A stretch of 45,387 nucleotides of DNA from positions 1 through 45,387 of the forward strand of contig NZ_QNFZ01000293.1 in NCBI RefSeq assembly GCF_003313395.1. The letters are read 5' to 3'. The notes beneath the pieces are model-generated. The model did no database searches and was not told the origin of the DNA. It saw only the letters and a list, made by a program, of their open reading frames with translations. The position numbers and the translations under genes are program-made. Shown piece after piece: positions 7,291 to 15,287 of the stretch; position 1 is the first letter of the stretch, and every line of letters begins with the position of its first letter. The DNA is from Nonomuraea lactucae (lineage in GTDB: Bacteria; Actinomycetota; Actinomycetes; Streptosporangiales; Streptosporangiaceae).

Positions 7291-8449
7291 CTACAGCGCG
7301 GACGTGCCGGGGACGTCGAAGGGGAGGCTGATCAGCAGGCTGGGAGGGTCGGATCGCTCGTCGAGTTCGACGAGGATGCCCAGCCCGGTGTCGAGAATCG
7401 CGGCAAGGTCGGCTTGATCTTGGGCGGCGACAGTGACCAGGTGCGTCTGGCCGGCGTACAGCGCTAGCGGCGCAGGCCGCGGCTCGTCTGGCATCGCTTT
7501 GAGAGCCAGTGGGCCTGCCCGATCAGGCAGGTCGAAGAGCGTCGTGGGGAGGGCGACAGTCACGGTGCCGATCTCCAGCAGGCTCTTGAGCAGGCTGCGG
7601 CGCCGCAGCCGGGTGAAGTCGAGCAGGTCCAGGACCTCAGAGGCCGAAGCGCTGTAGAAGGCGCGCCAGCCCGCCACTCCCAGCGTCGCCACCCACGACC
7701 GCAGCGCCTCCGCGGTGGACTCGAGGTCGGCTGGCAGGCCAGCCACGACAGCATGGGCCAGACGACGGGAGCGGATGCCTGATGTCATCAACCGGAGCGC
7801 TGCCGGTTCACGCACGCCGTACCGGATGTAGCCGCCCAACTCCGGGCACAGCCGCTGTTCGCTGTCGGCTGCGGTGAGTCTGGCGTTGATGAGTTCGACC
7901 AGCGCGCCGATGGTCCAGGCCAGGTAGTGCTCGAAATGGCCGGTGACCACTCCGACCAGCTGCTCGATGCGCCAGGCCGCCTTCGGTGCGGCGGAGAGGT
8001 GCTGATCGGCCAACATGGGCAACGCGACGCCGTTCAGCCAGGCCGACAGCAACGCGATCGGGTCGATCTCGATCTCCTCTCCTTTTTCCGTGCGGCGAAA
8101 GCGCCACAGCGGGGCCTCCGGAAGCTTCATCAGGACGGCGATGGCCGCGCGCATCCGCTCGATCGCGTGAAGAGGATTGTGCAGGTCGTTTCCTGGTCGA
8201 TGATCGTGGCTGCCAGACAGTCGGCGAGGCCATCGATGATGCGGGCCGAGCCGATCGAGGTGCCGGTGCGAGGCCAGCGACGGCGAGCGGCGGCGTCAGT
8301 CTGGACGTAGGCCTGTCGCACGGCGAGAGCTATCGCCGCGCCGGTTGTGCGCAGGGCGGTCGACTGGCGGGCGGCGAGGGTGGAGTCCACGATCGCCAGC
8401 ACGTCGAGCGTGTCAGGGGCTGGGGACTTCCCCCAAGAGTGCGGACACC
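7291..8449 (-). pseudogene. Frameshifted C-terminal remnant of a large protein, possibly a helicase-type protein
   Basis: Two overlapping minus-strand frames make one continuous protein if joined near 8175-8190. The upstream frame gives LDVLAIVDSTLAARQSTALR and ends in a non-family tail at ETTC. The downstream frame resumes with NDLHNPLHAIERMRAAIAVL and runs to the stop at 7291. The joined product (about 380 residues) is helical, with YIRYGVREPAALRLMTSGIR, SRRLAHAVV and LLDFTRLRRRSLLKSLLE segments. From memory this resembles the C-terminal part of large actinobacterial DEAD/DEAH helicase-like proteins, but no helicase motif is present and the family call is weak. An in-frame stop at about 8450 bounds the upstream side. 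I read it as a truncated, frameshifted relic; a small functional protein from ATG 8154 cannot be excluded. Confidence 0.45.
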
Positions 8450-8544
8450 GATCTCAGGCGGCAGGCTTCACCCTATCTGCTCGGATCAGAAGGCGTGCCT
8501 GACCCGAGGCCAGCCTCGACGTCCGCGAGCCGCGGTGATCCGCC

Positions 8545-9336
8545 TCAGTAGCCGGGGAAGACCCGGCGCAGCAGATCGAGGTCGGCCGCGCCTGTCGCGA
8601 TGACGCCGCTCGGGGTGTGCCGTGGCGCGAGCCGGCCCGCTACGAGCCGCAGCCAGGATTCGGCGGGCAGGGTGAGCGTGCCGTCGGGCTCCCCTTGAAC
8701 GTCGAAGTCCACGCTGATCCGCTCGTCCAGACGCAGCGCGAAGACCGACATGGGCCCGCTCGTGGTGACGTGGATGATCGCGTGCTTGCCGTCGAGCCGT
8801 TCGGGCTTGGCGACCCAGCCGGTGAGATCCGGAGCCCCGTGCAGGAGCCGGCTCGTGGCGGACGGAAGCAGCGCGGAGTCCGCGTCGAAGGCGACGCGCA
8901 CGTCCCACGAGTGCAGGGCCAGCTCGCTGAGCCGCAGCCGCGCCGCCGTCGCCAGATCGACCGGCGCGGGCAGGAAGCCCACGTCGACGCGCACGCTCTT
9001 CCGGGTGTCCGCGTCCAGCGATTCGTAGAGTGCGGTCAGGGTCTGGTTCGCCTGGAGGAACTCGTCGGCGCGCTGCCCGCGCCCCATGGCGTTCCACCTG
9101 TCCCAGACGGTCCGCAGGAAGTCGCGTCCGGGAGTCGGCTCGCCGGAGAGGGCGGCCCGGAGGGTGGCTCGCGTGATCTCGGCGCCGCTGCCCAGATGGC
9201 TCAGCACCTGCGAGATCTCCCATTCGCTCGCGCCCGAGGGCCGAGCCAGGTCGTCCTCGCCGAACGAGGACACGAGGTCGGCGAGGACGTGGTGTTCGGT
9301 ACGGAGCGCGGCGATGACCGCGTCGGAGCTTGTCAC
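8545..9336 (-). CDS. Maleylpyruvate isomerase family (DinB-like, mycothiol-dependent-type) protein
   Basis: A 263-residue protein starting at GTG 9336 behind an AAGGAG box. The N-terminal DinB/MDMPI-type helical domain contains LRTEHHVLADLVSSFGEDDL, then SEWEISQVLSHLGSGAEI, where family members place metal-binding His residues (ISQVLSHLGSG). The second domain (about residues 150-263) has the SCP2-like sterol-carrier look (LRLDERISVDFDV, then AESWLRLVAGRLAP). Family enzymes use mycothiol or bind metal; the actual reaction is unknown. The GTGA overlap with the preceding carboxymuconolactone-decarboxylase gene indicates co-translation. The frame is open much further upstream, but that part is shadow sequence over the neighbouring gene. 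Confidence 0.8.
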   Translation of the reverse strand: MTSSDAVIAALRTEHHVLADLVSSFGEDDLARPSGASEWEISQVLSHLGSGAEITRATLRAALSGEPTPGRDFLRTVWDRWNAMGRGQRADEFLQANQTLTALYESLDADTRKSVRVDVGFLPAPVDLATAARLRLSELALHSWDVRVAFDADSALLPSATSRLLHGAPDLTGWVAKPERLDGKHAIIHVTTSGPMSVFALRLDERISVDFDVQGEPDGTLTLPAESWLRLVAGRLAPRHTPSGVIATGAADLDLLRRVFPGY

Positions 9337-9752
9337 GTGTTCTCCTTGGACAGTCTGTGGACGGCCTCCATAGCGAGGGAGGCCCGGGGGTATCCGAGGT
9401 AGCCTGCCAGGAGTGTCATCAGGGCGGTGAGTGCGTCTTCGTCGAGCCCGTGCTGCCGGGCCAGTCGCAGGTGGGTGTCCAGGCGGTCCCCGGCCACGCC
9501 TTGGGCGGTTAGTGCGGTGATGACGGCGATGTGCCGGTCGCGTTGGGTGAGACCGGGATGCGCCCACGCGGCGCCGCCGGCCGCGTGCAGTTGCTCTTCG
9601 GCGAACGGCAGCCCGACACGCGCGGAGAAGGCGGCGAGCACGTCCTGCTCGGGGACGTCGAAGATCCTGGCGTAGACCGCGATGCCACGCTCTCGCCGGC
9701 CGCCGGCTGTCTCCGGGCCGGTCGCACTCGGCGAAGGTGTGCTGGCGCCCAT
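9333..9752 (-). CDS. Carboxymuconolactone decarboxylase (CMD/AhpD-like) family protein
   Basis: A 139-residue single-domain protein. The CMD signature region appears as HAAGGAAWAHPGLTQRDRHI, then AVITALTAQG, RLDTHLRLARQHGLDEDAL and a final LLAGYLGYPRASLAMEAVHR. The redox CxxC of AhpD is absent, so it belongs to the decarboxylase-like side of the family. ATG 9752 has GGAGTG about 5 nt upstream. Its stop overlaps the start of the downstream maleylpyruvate-isomerase-like gene (GTGA), forming a two-gene unit that may act on a small ring-cleavage-type or peroxide substrate; that is inference. The dyad at 9765-9783 may be its operator. Confidence 0.85.
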   Translation of the reverse strand: MGASTPSPSATGPETAGGRRERGIAVYARIFDVPEQDVLAAFSARVGLPFAEEQLHAAGGAAWAHPGLTQRDRHIAVITALTAQGVAGDRLDTHLRLARQHGLDEDALTALMTLLAGYLGYPRASLAMEAVHRLSKENT

Positions 9753-9764
9753 GCATGCACTCCG

Positions 9765-9783
9765 ATCTGATCAGCGTTCAGAT
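9765..9783. promoter_or_regulatory. Short dyad upstream of the CMD operon
   Basis: ATCTGA (9765-9770) and TCAGAT (9778-9783) form a perfect 6-bp inverted repeat with a 7-bp spacer, 13 bp before the CMD start. GGATCTGAGCG recurs at about 9813-9823. No regulator gene is adjacent. Weak evidence for an operator. Confidence 0.3.
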
Positions 9784-9950
9784 TGCCTTTCCAGAGTACC
9801 TCAGGATCTGAGCGTTGTTAAGATTGGCTCTGAACTGTCCATACTTCGACGGCTCTGCAGAGCGGTGCCCGGGCCGCGAGAGCTTCGGGACGACCCTGGG
9901 CAGCCTGCTACGTCTCGCCGGCGAACACGAGGCGGCCCCGCGCCAGAGCC

Positions 9951-10210
9951 ATGTCTGAGGAGCTCAGAGCGCAAGGAAGCGCCGAGGTCGTCGGCCGTCT
10001 CGCGGCCCTGCGGGAGGCGTGGGGCGGTCGGCTTCACGACCGCTCGCAGGCGCACGAGACGATCGAGGACGTTGTCGCCAGCGCATGGCATCCGAGGTGC
10101 GCAGCGTCCGCGAGAAGCGCCGCCTCACCCAGTCCGATCTCGCCTCGCCGGTCGGGCGCAGCCAGCCCGACGTCTCCTCGTTTCCTCGTTCGAGCAAGGC
10201 TGGGGCCGTA
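9951..10210 (+). pseudogene. XRE-type helix-turn-helix regulator, frameshifted relic
   Basis: One frame from ATG 9951 gives a helical stretch (LREAWGGRLHDRSQAHETIE then DVVASAWHP). A second frame, from about 10088, continues as EVRSVREKRRLTQSDLASPV then GRSQPDVSSF. A third frame adds SSFEQGWGRTDART up to about 10215. Read together these form a plausible C-terminal XRE helix-turn-helix (RRLTQSDLA-VGRSQPDVSSFEQG). Two frame changes are needed, so the gene is dead. Confidence 0.45.
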
Positions 10211-10261
10211 CCGACGCACGCACATCGGACCGGTGGGCAGCGGCGTGGTGAACCCGGACGA

Positions 10262-10500
10262 GGCCGCTACACCAGCGACCGGCTGCGCGCCGTGATCCGT
10301 ACCTACATCGAGGCGTTGAATGCGGCCGGGGTCCGCGCCGGCGGTGGTGTGTACTTCGTGCACACCACGTACGCCGACCGCCTGGTGGCGCTGAGGGAAC
10401 TGGCGAAGAGGTTCGGCGGAGGCAGCCACCTGGCGCGCGTCCCGCTGCCCGACCAGGAGGAGATGCGCGAGATGGTGATCGCCGCGCTGACGACGAAGGC
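10262..10500 (+). pseudogene. DUF6744-like protein fragment
   Basis: About 80 codons read YTSDRLRAVIRTYIEALNAA, then GVRAGGGVYFVHTTYADRLV, ending ALRELAKRFGG and EEMREMVIAALTTKA. The pattern 'RAVIRxYIExLxAxxVRxxGGVYFV' is that of DUF6744 proteins, found on phages and integrative elements as I recall. The frame is open on both sides, but with composition unlike a gene. No start or family N-terminus is present, so this is a fragment stranded between the XRE relic and the secreted protein gene. Confidence 0.45.
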
Positions 10501-10583
10501 GCCCTCGTCAACGCGCGGGTCGCCATTTCTGAACGTTCGATGGTCGCGTCTGGCCCGTGTCCCGGACGTGATCCGGTCGCGGC

Positions 10584-11399
10584 ATGATCACCATCGTGAG
10601 CACGAGAAGGATGATCACAACCTTGGTGGCCTGCGGTGCTCTGCTGGCGGGCGCCGCTCTCGCGCAGGTAGTGACCAGGGACCCCGTCCAGGCGCTGAAG
10701 GCCATTCTGGCGCCCGGACACGGCATGCATTTCACCGAGACAACCACCCTTTCAGATGGCGATGACGAACGGGCGGACCGCCGGCGCAAGGGGATCTTCG
10801 AGTTCGACGCCAAGGGCGGTGCCAAGGCCCTGGACGTCACCACTACCGGGGGTGAGCACGGGCACGAGCGTGTCATCGGCTTCAACCACGACATTGGCGG
10901 CACCAGCTATTGGTCCGGCGGCCTCATAGGGAAATGGCTGAAGAAGGGCAAGACCTGGTGGAAGGATTCTCACCAGTTGCACCTCTGGCACACCGACCTG
11001 CTCGGCTACGACGAACAGCTCGTCAACCCGGCCGAGCCCGCGACCCTGGCCGTCCTGCTGAAGAACGGGCGGCGGAGCGGGGACACCGTCACCGGCGCGA
11101 TCACCTTCGAGAAGCTTGGGCAGGTCTCCCGCTGGGTGGAGCACTCAACCCACGCCGGCTGGGATCCAGACACGAGGCTCGCCTACACCGTCACCCTGAC
11201 CTCCGCGGGCCTGGTCAGCAGGGTGCAGAGCACGTTCACGTTCGCCGACGGCCTCGACGAACTGGTCGGCAGGACCCTCCACGTCGACACCCGCTACAGC
11301 CGGTGGGGCGGCAAGGTGTCGATCAAGGCGCCGGACCCCCGCGAGACGACCACCGAGCTATGCATTGAGGGCATCTGCGATTGGCGCCTTCCGAGCTGA
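10584..11399 (+). CDS. Putative secreted protein of unknown function
   Basis: A 271-residue protein. The N-terminus carries a signal-peptide-like stretch (RRMITTLVACGALLAGAALA at about 8-27) followed by a charged mature part. The mature region alternates in beta-like fashion (HFTETTTLSDG; YWSGGLIGKWLKKGKTWWKD; VTGAITFEKLGQVSRWVEHS) and ends with two Cys in TELCIEGICDWRLPS, possibly a disulphide. This shape recalls LppX/LprG-like or outer-surface binding folds, but I do not recognise the family. ATG 10584, GTG 10596 and ATG 10611 are all possible starts. It stands alone between two relic zones. Confidence 0.65.
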   Translation: MITIVSTRRMITTLVACGALLAGAALAQVVTRDPVQALKAILAPGHGMHFTETTTLSDGDDERADRRRKGIFEFDAKGGAKALDVTTTGGEHGHERVIGFNHDIGGTSYWSGGLIGKWLKKGKTWWKDSHQLHLWHTDLLGYDEQLVNPAEPATLAVLLKNGRRSGDTVTGAITFEKLGQVSRWVEHSTHAGWDPDTRLAYTVTLTSAGLVSRVQSTFTFADGLDELVGRTLHVDTRYSRWGGKVSIKAPDPRETTTELCIEGICDWRLPS

Positions 11400-11477
11400 C
11401 GAGGCGAGGGGGCCGAGCGCCAGTCCATGACTGAGCAACACCGCTGTTGCTCCTGCTGCATCTCACAGAGCGTTCTG

Positions 11478-11965
11478 AGCTGGGACCTCAGGACATGGTT
11501 CTCTGTCACAACTGGCGAGAGAAGCGCCGGCAAGGACAGCCTGGCGATGCCGGCGTACGTTGCGAAGCTCATCCGCCAGCAGGGGTACCGCGGCAGGGTT
11601 GTCGTGCTGCGCAACACGCTGGAGGTCACCCGGTCCGGCGAGCCGGTCGAAGAGTTGGGGCGTCGAGGCCTGCGCGGCGAGGAGTCCACCGGCCGCGCAG
11701 CCCAGCCGCTCGTCCAGGTCAACGAGCGCCGCTCGTCCGGCAACCGGACCATCACGCGCTGGCTACCGCTGCGCGACTGGACCGTCCGCGATGTGGGCCG
11801 AGATCAAGGAAGCCAGACTGCACCCGCACGCCGGCTTCAGCCGGCGCCTGTCGCGGCTGTCCTGCTCGCTGTGCGTGCCGGCTTCGCTGGAAGACTTGAT
11901 GCCGGCGGCCGCGCTGCGCCCGGCCCTGGCCGCCGACTACCGGTGCTACCTGCCGCGCTACGGGC
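11478..11965 (+). pseudogene. PAPS-reductase-family (phosphoadenosine-phosphosulphate-reductase-like) gene, broken
   Basis: An upstream frame reads VTTGERSAGKDSLAMPAYVA, then KLIRQQGYRGRVVVLRNTL. It has the PP-loop-type SxGKDS motif and following helix/strand of the PAPS-reductase/ATP-pyrophosphatase fold. It continues to TITRWLPLRDWTVRDV, the family's 'W-PI-DWT-xVW' element. After about 11790 the homology continues in another frame (WAEIKEARLHPHAGF, RLSCSLC, ALRPALAADYR), matching the family's 'RLSCxxC...NPELLAEY' C-terminal region. The frame change and loss of the 3' end at the TetR gene show it is a pseudogene. Relatives occur in phages and in DNA-modification contexts; which type this was cannot be told. 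Confidence 0.55.
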
Positions 11966-12583
11966 TCAGTGTCCTCGCTCACGGTGGCGTAGGCCGTCGA
12001 GTAGCAGGCGCACCACCGCGTGCGCTTCGGTTTCCCAGCCAGGTTGATCGTGTGAGATGCAGATGGCGCTCATGGCTCGGAAGACGGTTTCCGGGGTGAC
12101 GTCCGCACGGATGGAGCCCGTCTGGGCGGCGGCGTTCATGAGCGAGGCGATTGCTTCGATCATGTCGGTTCTGGCCCGTGCGAAGACTGCCGACCGGGTG
12201 TCCATGAGCGTTTGCAGCGCGACCGCCATGCCGCGGCTGGCGGCGGAGTGGGCGATGAGTTGCTCTAGGAACGCACGGAGCGCCTCGTCCGGGGGGAGTG
12301 CGGCCAGCAGGCGCGGTGCCATGGCGTACAGGTCGTCCACGCGCTGTCGGTACACAGCCTCGATGATGGCCTCGCGGCTCTCGAAGTGGCGGTAGAGGGT
12401 GCCGATCCCGACCCCTGCTCGGCGGGCGATCTCCTGGATGTGGATGTCCACCTCGCCGGCGCCGAACGCCTCGGCCGCCACCGCCAGAAGCGCGTCACGG
12501 TTGCGCAGGGCGTGCGCCCGTCGCGGCCTACCGGCCCGCGCCACCTTGGGCGTCAGGTCCATTTCCGGACTGGGGATTTCCAC
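11966..12583 (-). CDS. TetR-family repressor, divergent from aldo/keto reductase
   Basis: A 205-residue protein. The N-terminal HTH spans about residues 25-70 (RNRDALLAVAAEAFGAGEVD then IHIQEIARRAGVGIGTLYRH and FESREAIIEAVY), close to the common TetR consensus with GTLYRHF. The C-terminal half resembles SbtR/TetR C-terminal domains (AHSAASRGMAVALQTLMDT). It diverges from the aldo/keto reductase gene across a 108-bp region containing two mirrored CGGAA-N5-TTCCG sites, so it very likely regulates both. The 3' end abuts the PAPS-reductase relic. Confidence 0.9.
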   Translation of the reverse strand: MEIPSPEMDLTPKVARAGRPRRAHALRNRDALLAVAAEAFGAGEVDIHIQEIARRAGVGIGTLYRHFESREAIIEAVYRQRVDDLYAMAPRLLAALPPDEALRAFLEQLIAHSAASRGMAVALQTLMDTRSAVFARARTDMIEAIASLMNAAAQTGSIRADVTPETVFRAMSAICISHDQPGWETEAHAVVRLLLDGLRHRERGH

Positions 12584-12615
12584 CGTGTGCCTCCTATCCG
12601 TCCTCCGGGCCTACC

Positions 12616-12665
12616 ATACCGGAATCAGCTTCCGTTAAGGTGTTTCCGGAAGCTGATTCCGGTAT
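12616..12665. promoter_or_regulatory. Twin TetR-type operator (perfect 19-bp inverted repeat)
   Basis: Arms 12616-12634 and 12647-12665 are exact inverted copies (19/19) with a 12-bp spacer. Each arm contains its own imperfect dyad, CGGAA-N5-TTCCG (12620-12634 and 12647-12661), so the site can be read as two operators 27 bp apart centre to centre. It lies between the TetR and aldo/keto reductase genes, overlapping where both promoters should be. Two dimers bound on nearly the same face is inferred from the spacing. Confidence 0.7.
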
Positions 12666-12691
12666 TGATGCCTCACAGAAGGGCACCCTTC

Positions 12692-13747
12692 GTGCACTAC
12701 ACCACCTTCGGCCGACGCACCGGCCTGCGCGTCTCCGAGTACGCGCTCGGCACCGCCACCTTCACCACCTCGCCCGGCGTTGGAGCCGGACCTGAGCAGT
12801 CCCGGGCGATCTTCGAGGCCTTCGCTGCGGCAGGTGGCACGTTCATCGACACCGCCGACGCCTACCAGCACGGGGAATCCGAGCGTCTGCTCGGAGAGCT
12901 GGTCGCCGCCGACCGCGATCACTTCGTGCTCGCGACCAAGTACACCCGCGGCAGCGCCGAGCACACCCGCATCAGCGAGACCGGCAACGGCCGCAAGACC
13001 ATGGTCCGTTCACTGGAGGCGAGCCTGCGGCGGCTGCGTACCGACTACGTCGACGTGTACTGGGCACACCTGCCGGACAGCCTCACCCCAGTAGACGAGA
13101 TCATCGCCGGCTTCGACGACCTCACGCGTGCCGGGAAGATCCTGCACGGCGGCCTGTCCAACTTTCCCGCCTGGCGGGTGGCGACCGCCGCGACCATCGC
13201 CGAGCTACGCGACCGGGCGCCCGTCGTCGGCCTGCAGACCGAGTACAGCCTCGCCGAACGCACCGCTGAACGGGAACTGTTGCCGATGGCCGAGGCGTTC
13301 GGCCTCGGCGTCGCCTTGTACGCCCCGCTCGCAGGCGGGCTGCTCACCGGCAAGTACCGCCATAGCGACGAGGGACGCCTCAGCACGCAGGGCGGCGGCG
13401 TACGCATCGAGGACGGCGAGCAGAAAACCGCGATCCTCGACACCGTCCTCGCCATCGCTGCCGAGACCGGGGCCACGGCCACCCAGGTGTCGCTGGCGTG
13501 GCTACACACCCGCGCCGCACGCGCCGCGACCGCCCTGATCCCCGTCATCGGCCCACGCACCACCGCGCAACTAGGCGAGTACCTCGACGCGCTCGACCTC
13601 AACCTGTCCGGCGAACACTACGACCGACTCGAACAGGTCAGCGCTGTCCCGCTCGGCAGCCCGCACGAAACAGCCGCCGCCGCCCTGCCGACAAGCCTCG
13701 GCGGCGACGTTCGCCGCGTGCGCCGCCACCCCGTGGCCGTGGTCTGA
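12692..13747 (+). CDS. Aldo/keto reductase
   Basis: A 351-residue (alpha/beta)8 NADPH-type oxidoreductase. The catalytic tetrad is visible: Asp53 and Tyr58 in FIDTADAYQHGESE, Lys83 in LATKYTRG, His126 in VYWAHLPDS. C-terminal cofactor-loop features include YAPLAGGLLTGKY and IPVIGPRTTAQL. GTG 12692 is preferred because AGAAGGG lies about 9 nt upstream and the product then begins VHYTTFGRRTGLRVS as in relatives. ATG 12668 is an alternative that would begin almost inside the operator. Family members reduce aldehydes and ketones; the substrate is unknown. Control by the divergent TetR protein is likely. Confidence 0.9.
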   Translation: MHYTTFGRRTGLRVSEYALGTATFTTSPGVGAGPEQSRAIFEAFAAAGGTFIDTADAYQHGESERLLGELVAADRDHFVLATKYTRGSAEHTRISETGNGRKTMVRSLEASLRRLRTDYVDVYWAHLPDSLTPVDEIIAGFDDLTRAGKILHGGLSNFPAWRVATAATIAELRDRAPVVGLQTEYSLAERTAERELLPMAEAFGLGVALYAPLAGGLLTGKYRHSDEGRLSTQGGGVRIEDGEQKTAILDTVLAIAAETGATATQVSLAWLHTRAARAATALIPVIGPRTTAQLGEYLDALDLNLSGEHYDRLEQVSAVPLGSPHETAAAALPTSLGGDVRRVRRHPVAVV

Positions 13748-13862
13748 CGCCACTGCAGTTCCACACTGGTACGCCGCCGGCCCGATCAGGATCGTGCCCG
13801 ATTTCCTCAATCAATGAGAGCAATATGTGATGCCCTCGCAAACATGGGACAGGAAAGGAACA

Positions 13863-14741
13863 GTGAGAACCATGGTCATCAAGGCAAGGTCAGCTTCGCT
13901 GGATCACGCGGAGCGCGTTGCCGACTCGCTGCGTCGTTCGATCAGACACGCGGAGTCGGAATACATCGTCCCGTTCTCGCCCGAGACCGTTATGGCGACG
14001 GTTTCGTCGGACGCCTCGCTCGTTCGGTCCGACTCCCTTGCCTGGGTCGTCCCGAAGTTCGGCGAAGACGGCAAGCTCTCGCTCGAGATTGCGAGCGACC
14101 GGGACGGGGTGACCAAGCACTACACATGGGTTCAAGAGGCCGGTGAACGGGATCGCTACGACCTGAACGCGAGACTGGCGACGGACTGGTGGGTCATCTG
14201 GGACTCGCAGTGGAAGGGTGTCTCGCCGTTCACCCGTGAACGCGTGGAGACCGAGGCGTTCTCGCTGCACTTCACTGACGGGGACGGCATCAGTGGAGAG
14301 ATGACCTCGCTCGGGCTCACTCCGCCCCTTCGGCAGACACACGCCGAGCGGGTGCAGTTGTTCAAGGACTACTTCACAGCTGTTGAATCGAACAACGTCG
14401 ACCAGATCTTACGCCTGTTCACGGAGGAGCATTACGTCGGTTCGGCCGTTCGGCGCTACTTCGGTGGCATGCGCCACGAACTGGCTGTTCTCCCGAACCT
14501 GTCAGACCTGCGTTTACACTACGAGGAGTTCCACCAGGCGGCCAGCGTCACGGAGGCGATCGTGACGAACTGGTACATCAAGGATTGGTACCTGTTTGCC
14601 GAGGTGCTCTGGCGCCTCAAGCTGCGCGACGGATCACGGATGCGCATGTCGACAGCAGAGGTCATGCTCCTCGGGCCGGATGGACGGCTCGCCGGCCGAT
14701 TGGGGCACGGAACGCGCCTGGAGCCTCTGAGCAACGGCTGA
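13863..14741 (+). CDS. NTF2-like/SnoaL-type domain protein of unknown function
   Basis: A 292-residue protein. GTG 13863 is favoured by GGAAAGGA about 4 nt upstream; in-frame starts at 13827, 13830 and 13872 also exist. The C-terminal part (about residues 155-290) has the nuclear-transport-factor-2 look: LFKDYFTAVESNNVDQILRL, then FTEEHYVGSAVRRYFGG and a beta-rich end (TNWYIKDWYLFAEVLWRLKL). The N-terminal part is a less familiar beta-rich domain. It may be a polyketide-cyclase-like or binding protein. It stands alone on the plus strand between the aldo/keto reductase and the YCII gene. Confidence 0.65.
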   Translation: MRTMVIKARSASLDHAERVADSLRRSIRHAESEYIVPFSPETVMATVSSDASLVRSDSLAWVVPKFGEDGKLSLEIASDRDGVTKHYTWVQEAGERDRYDLNARLATDWWVIWDSQWKGVSPFTRERVETEAFSLHFTDGDGISGEMTSLGLTPPLRQTHAERVQLFKDYFTAVESNNVDQILRLFTEEHYVGSAVRRYFGGMRHELAVLPNLSDLRLHYEEFHQAASVTEAIVTNWYIKDWYLFAEVLWRLKLRDGSRMRMSTAEVMLLGPDGRLAGRLGHGTRLEPLSNG

Positions 14742-14879
14742 GGTGCGTCGGCGTCGTCCGGGCCCAGGCTTATCCACGAGAGTCCAAAAACGGACGGCGA
14801 TGTCGAGAACCCGCGTCCGGCTCCGTCCCCGGGGTGAACGCGACCACAATGGGTCGCACGAGCACCGAGGAGAACCACG

Positions 14880-15287
14880 ATGGCCAAATACCTGCTGCTG
14901 AAGCACTACCGCGGCGCCCCGGCTTCGGTCAACGACGTGCCGATGGACCAGTGGAGCCAGGAGGAGATCTCGGCGCATGTGCAGTACATGAACGACTTCG
15001 CGGCCCGGCTGGAGAAGACAGGTGAGTTCGTCGACGGTCAGGCGCTCGCCCCCGAGGGAGCGTGGGTCCGCTACGACGGTGAGGGGCGCCCGCCGGTCAC
15101 CGACGGACCGTTCGCGGAGACCAAGGACCTCATCGCCGGCTGGATGATCATCGACGTCGACAGCTACGAGCGCGCCGTCGAGCTGGCCGGGGAGCTGTCG
15201 GCCGCCCCCGGGGCGGGCGGCAAGCCGATCCACGAGTGGCTGGAGGTGCGCCCGTTCCTGGCCGCGCCTCCCACCATCACGGAGTGA
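14880..15287 (+). CDS. YCII-related (DGPF-domain) protein
   Basis: A 135-residue protein with the DGPF signature: VTDGPFAETKDLIAGWMIID at about residues 77-96, and an N-terminal MAKYLLLKHYRG beta strand. The RBS GAGGAG is well placed. The stop overlaps the GTG start of the ECF sigma factor gene (GTGA, 15284-15287). YCII/DGPF proteins are the usual genomic partners of ECF42 sigma factors, where they may form a sensing or enzymatic module; their biochemical role remains unclear. Confidence 0.9.
   Translation: MAKYLLLKHYRGAPASVNDVPMDQWSQEEISAHVQYMNDFAARLEKTGEFVDGQALAPEGAWVRYDGEGRPPVTDGPFAETKDLIAGWMIIDVDSYERAVELAGELSAAPGAGGKPIHEWLEVRPFLAAPPTITE

Noticed and set aside
14820-14879. Small CGACC/GGGTCG hairpin before the YCII gene
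   Set aside because: Only a 5-6 bp stem; common by chance at this GC content and not clearly regulatory.
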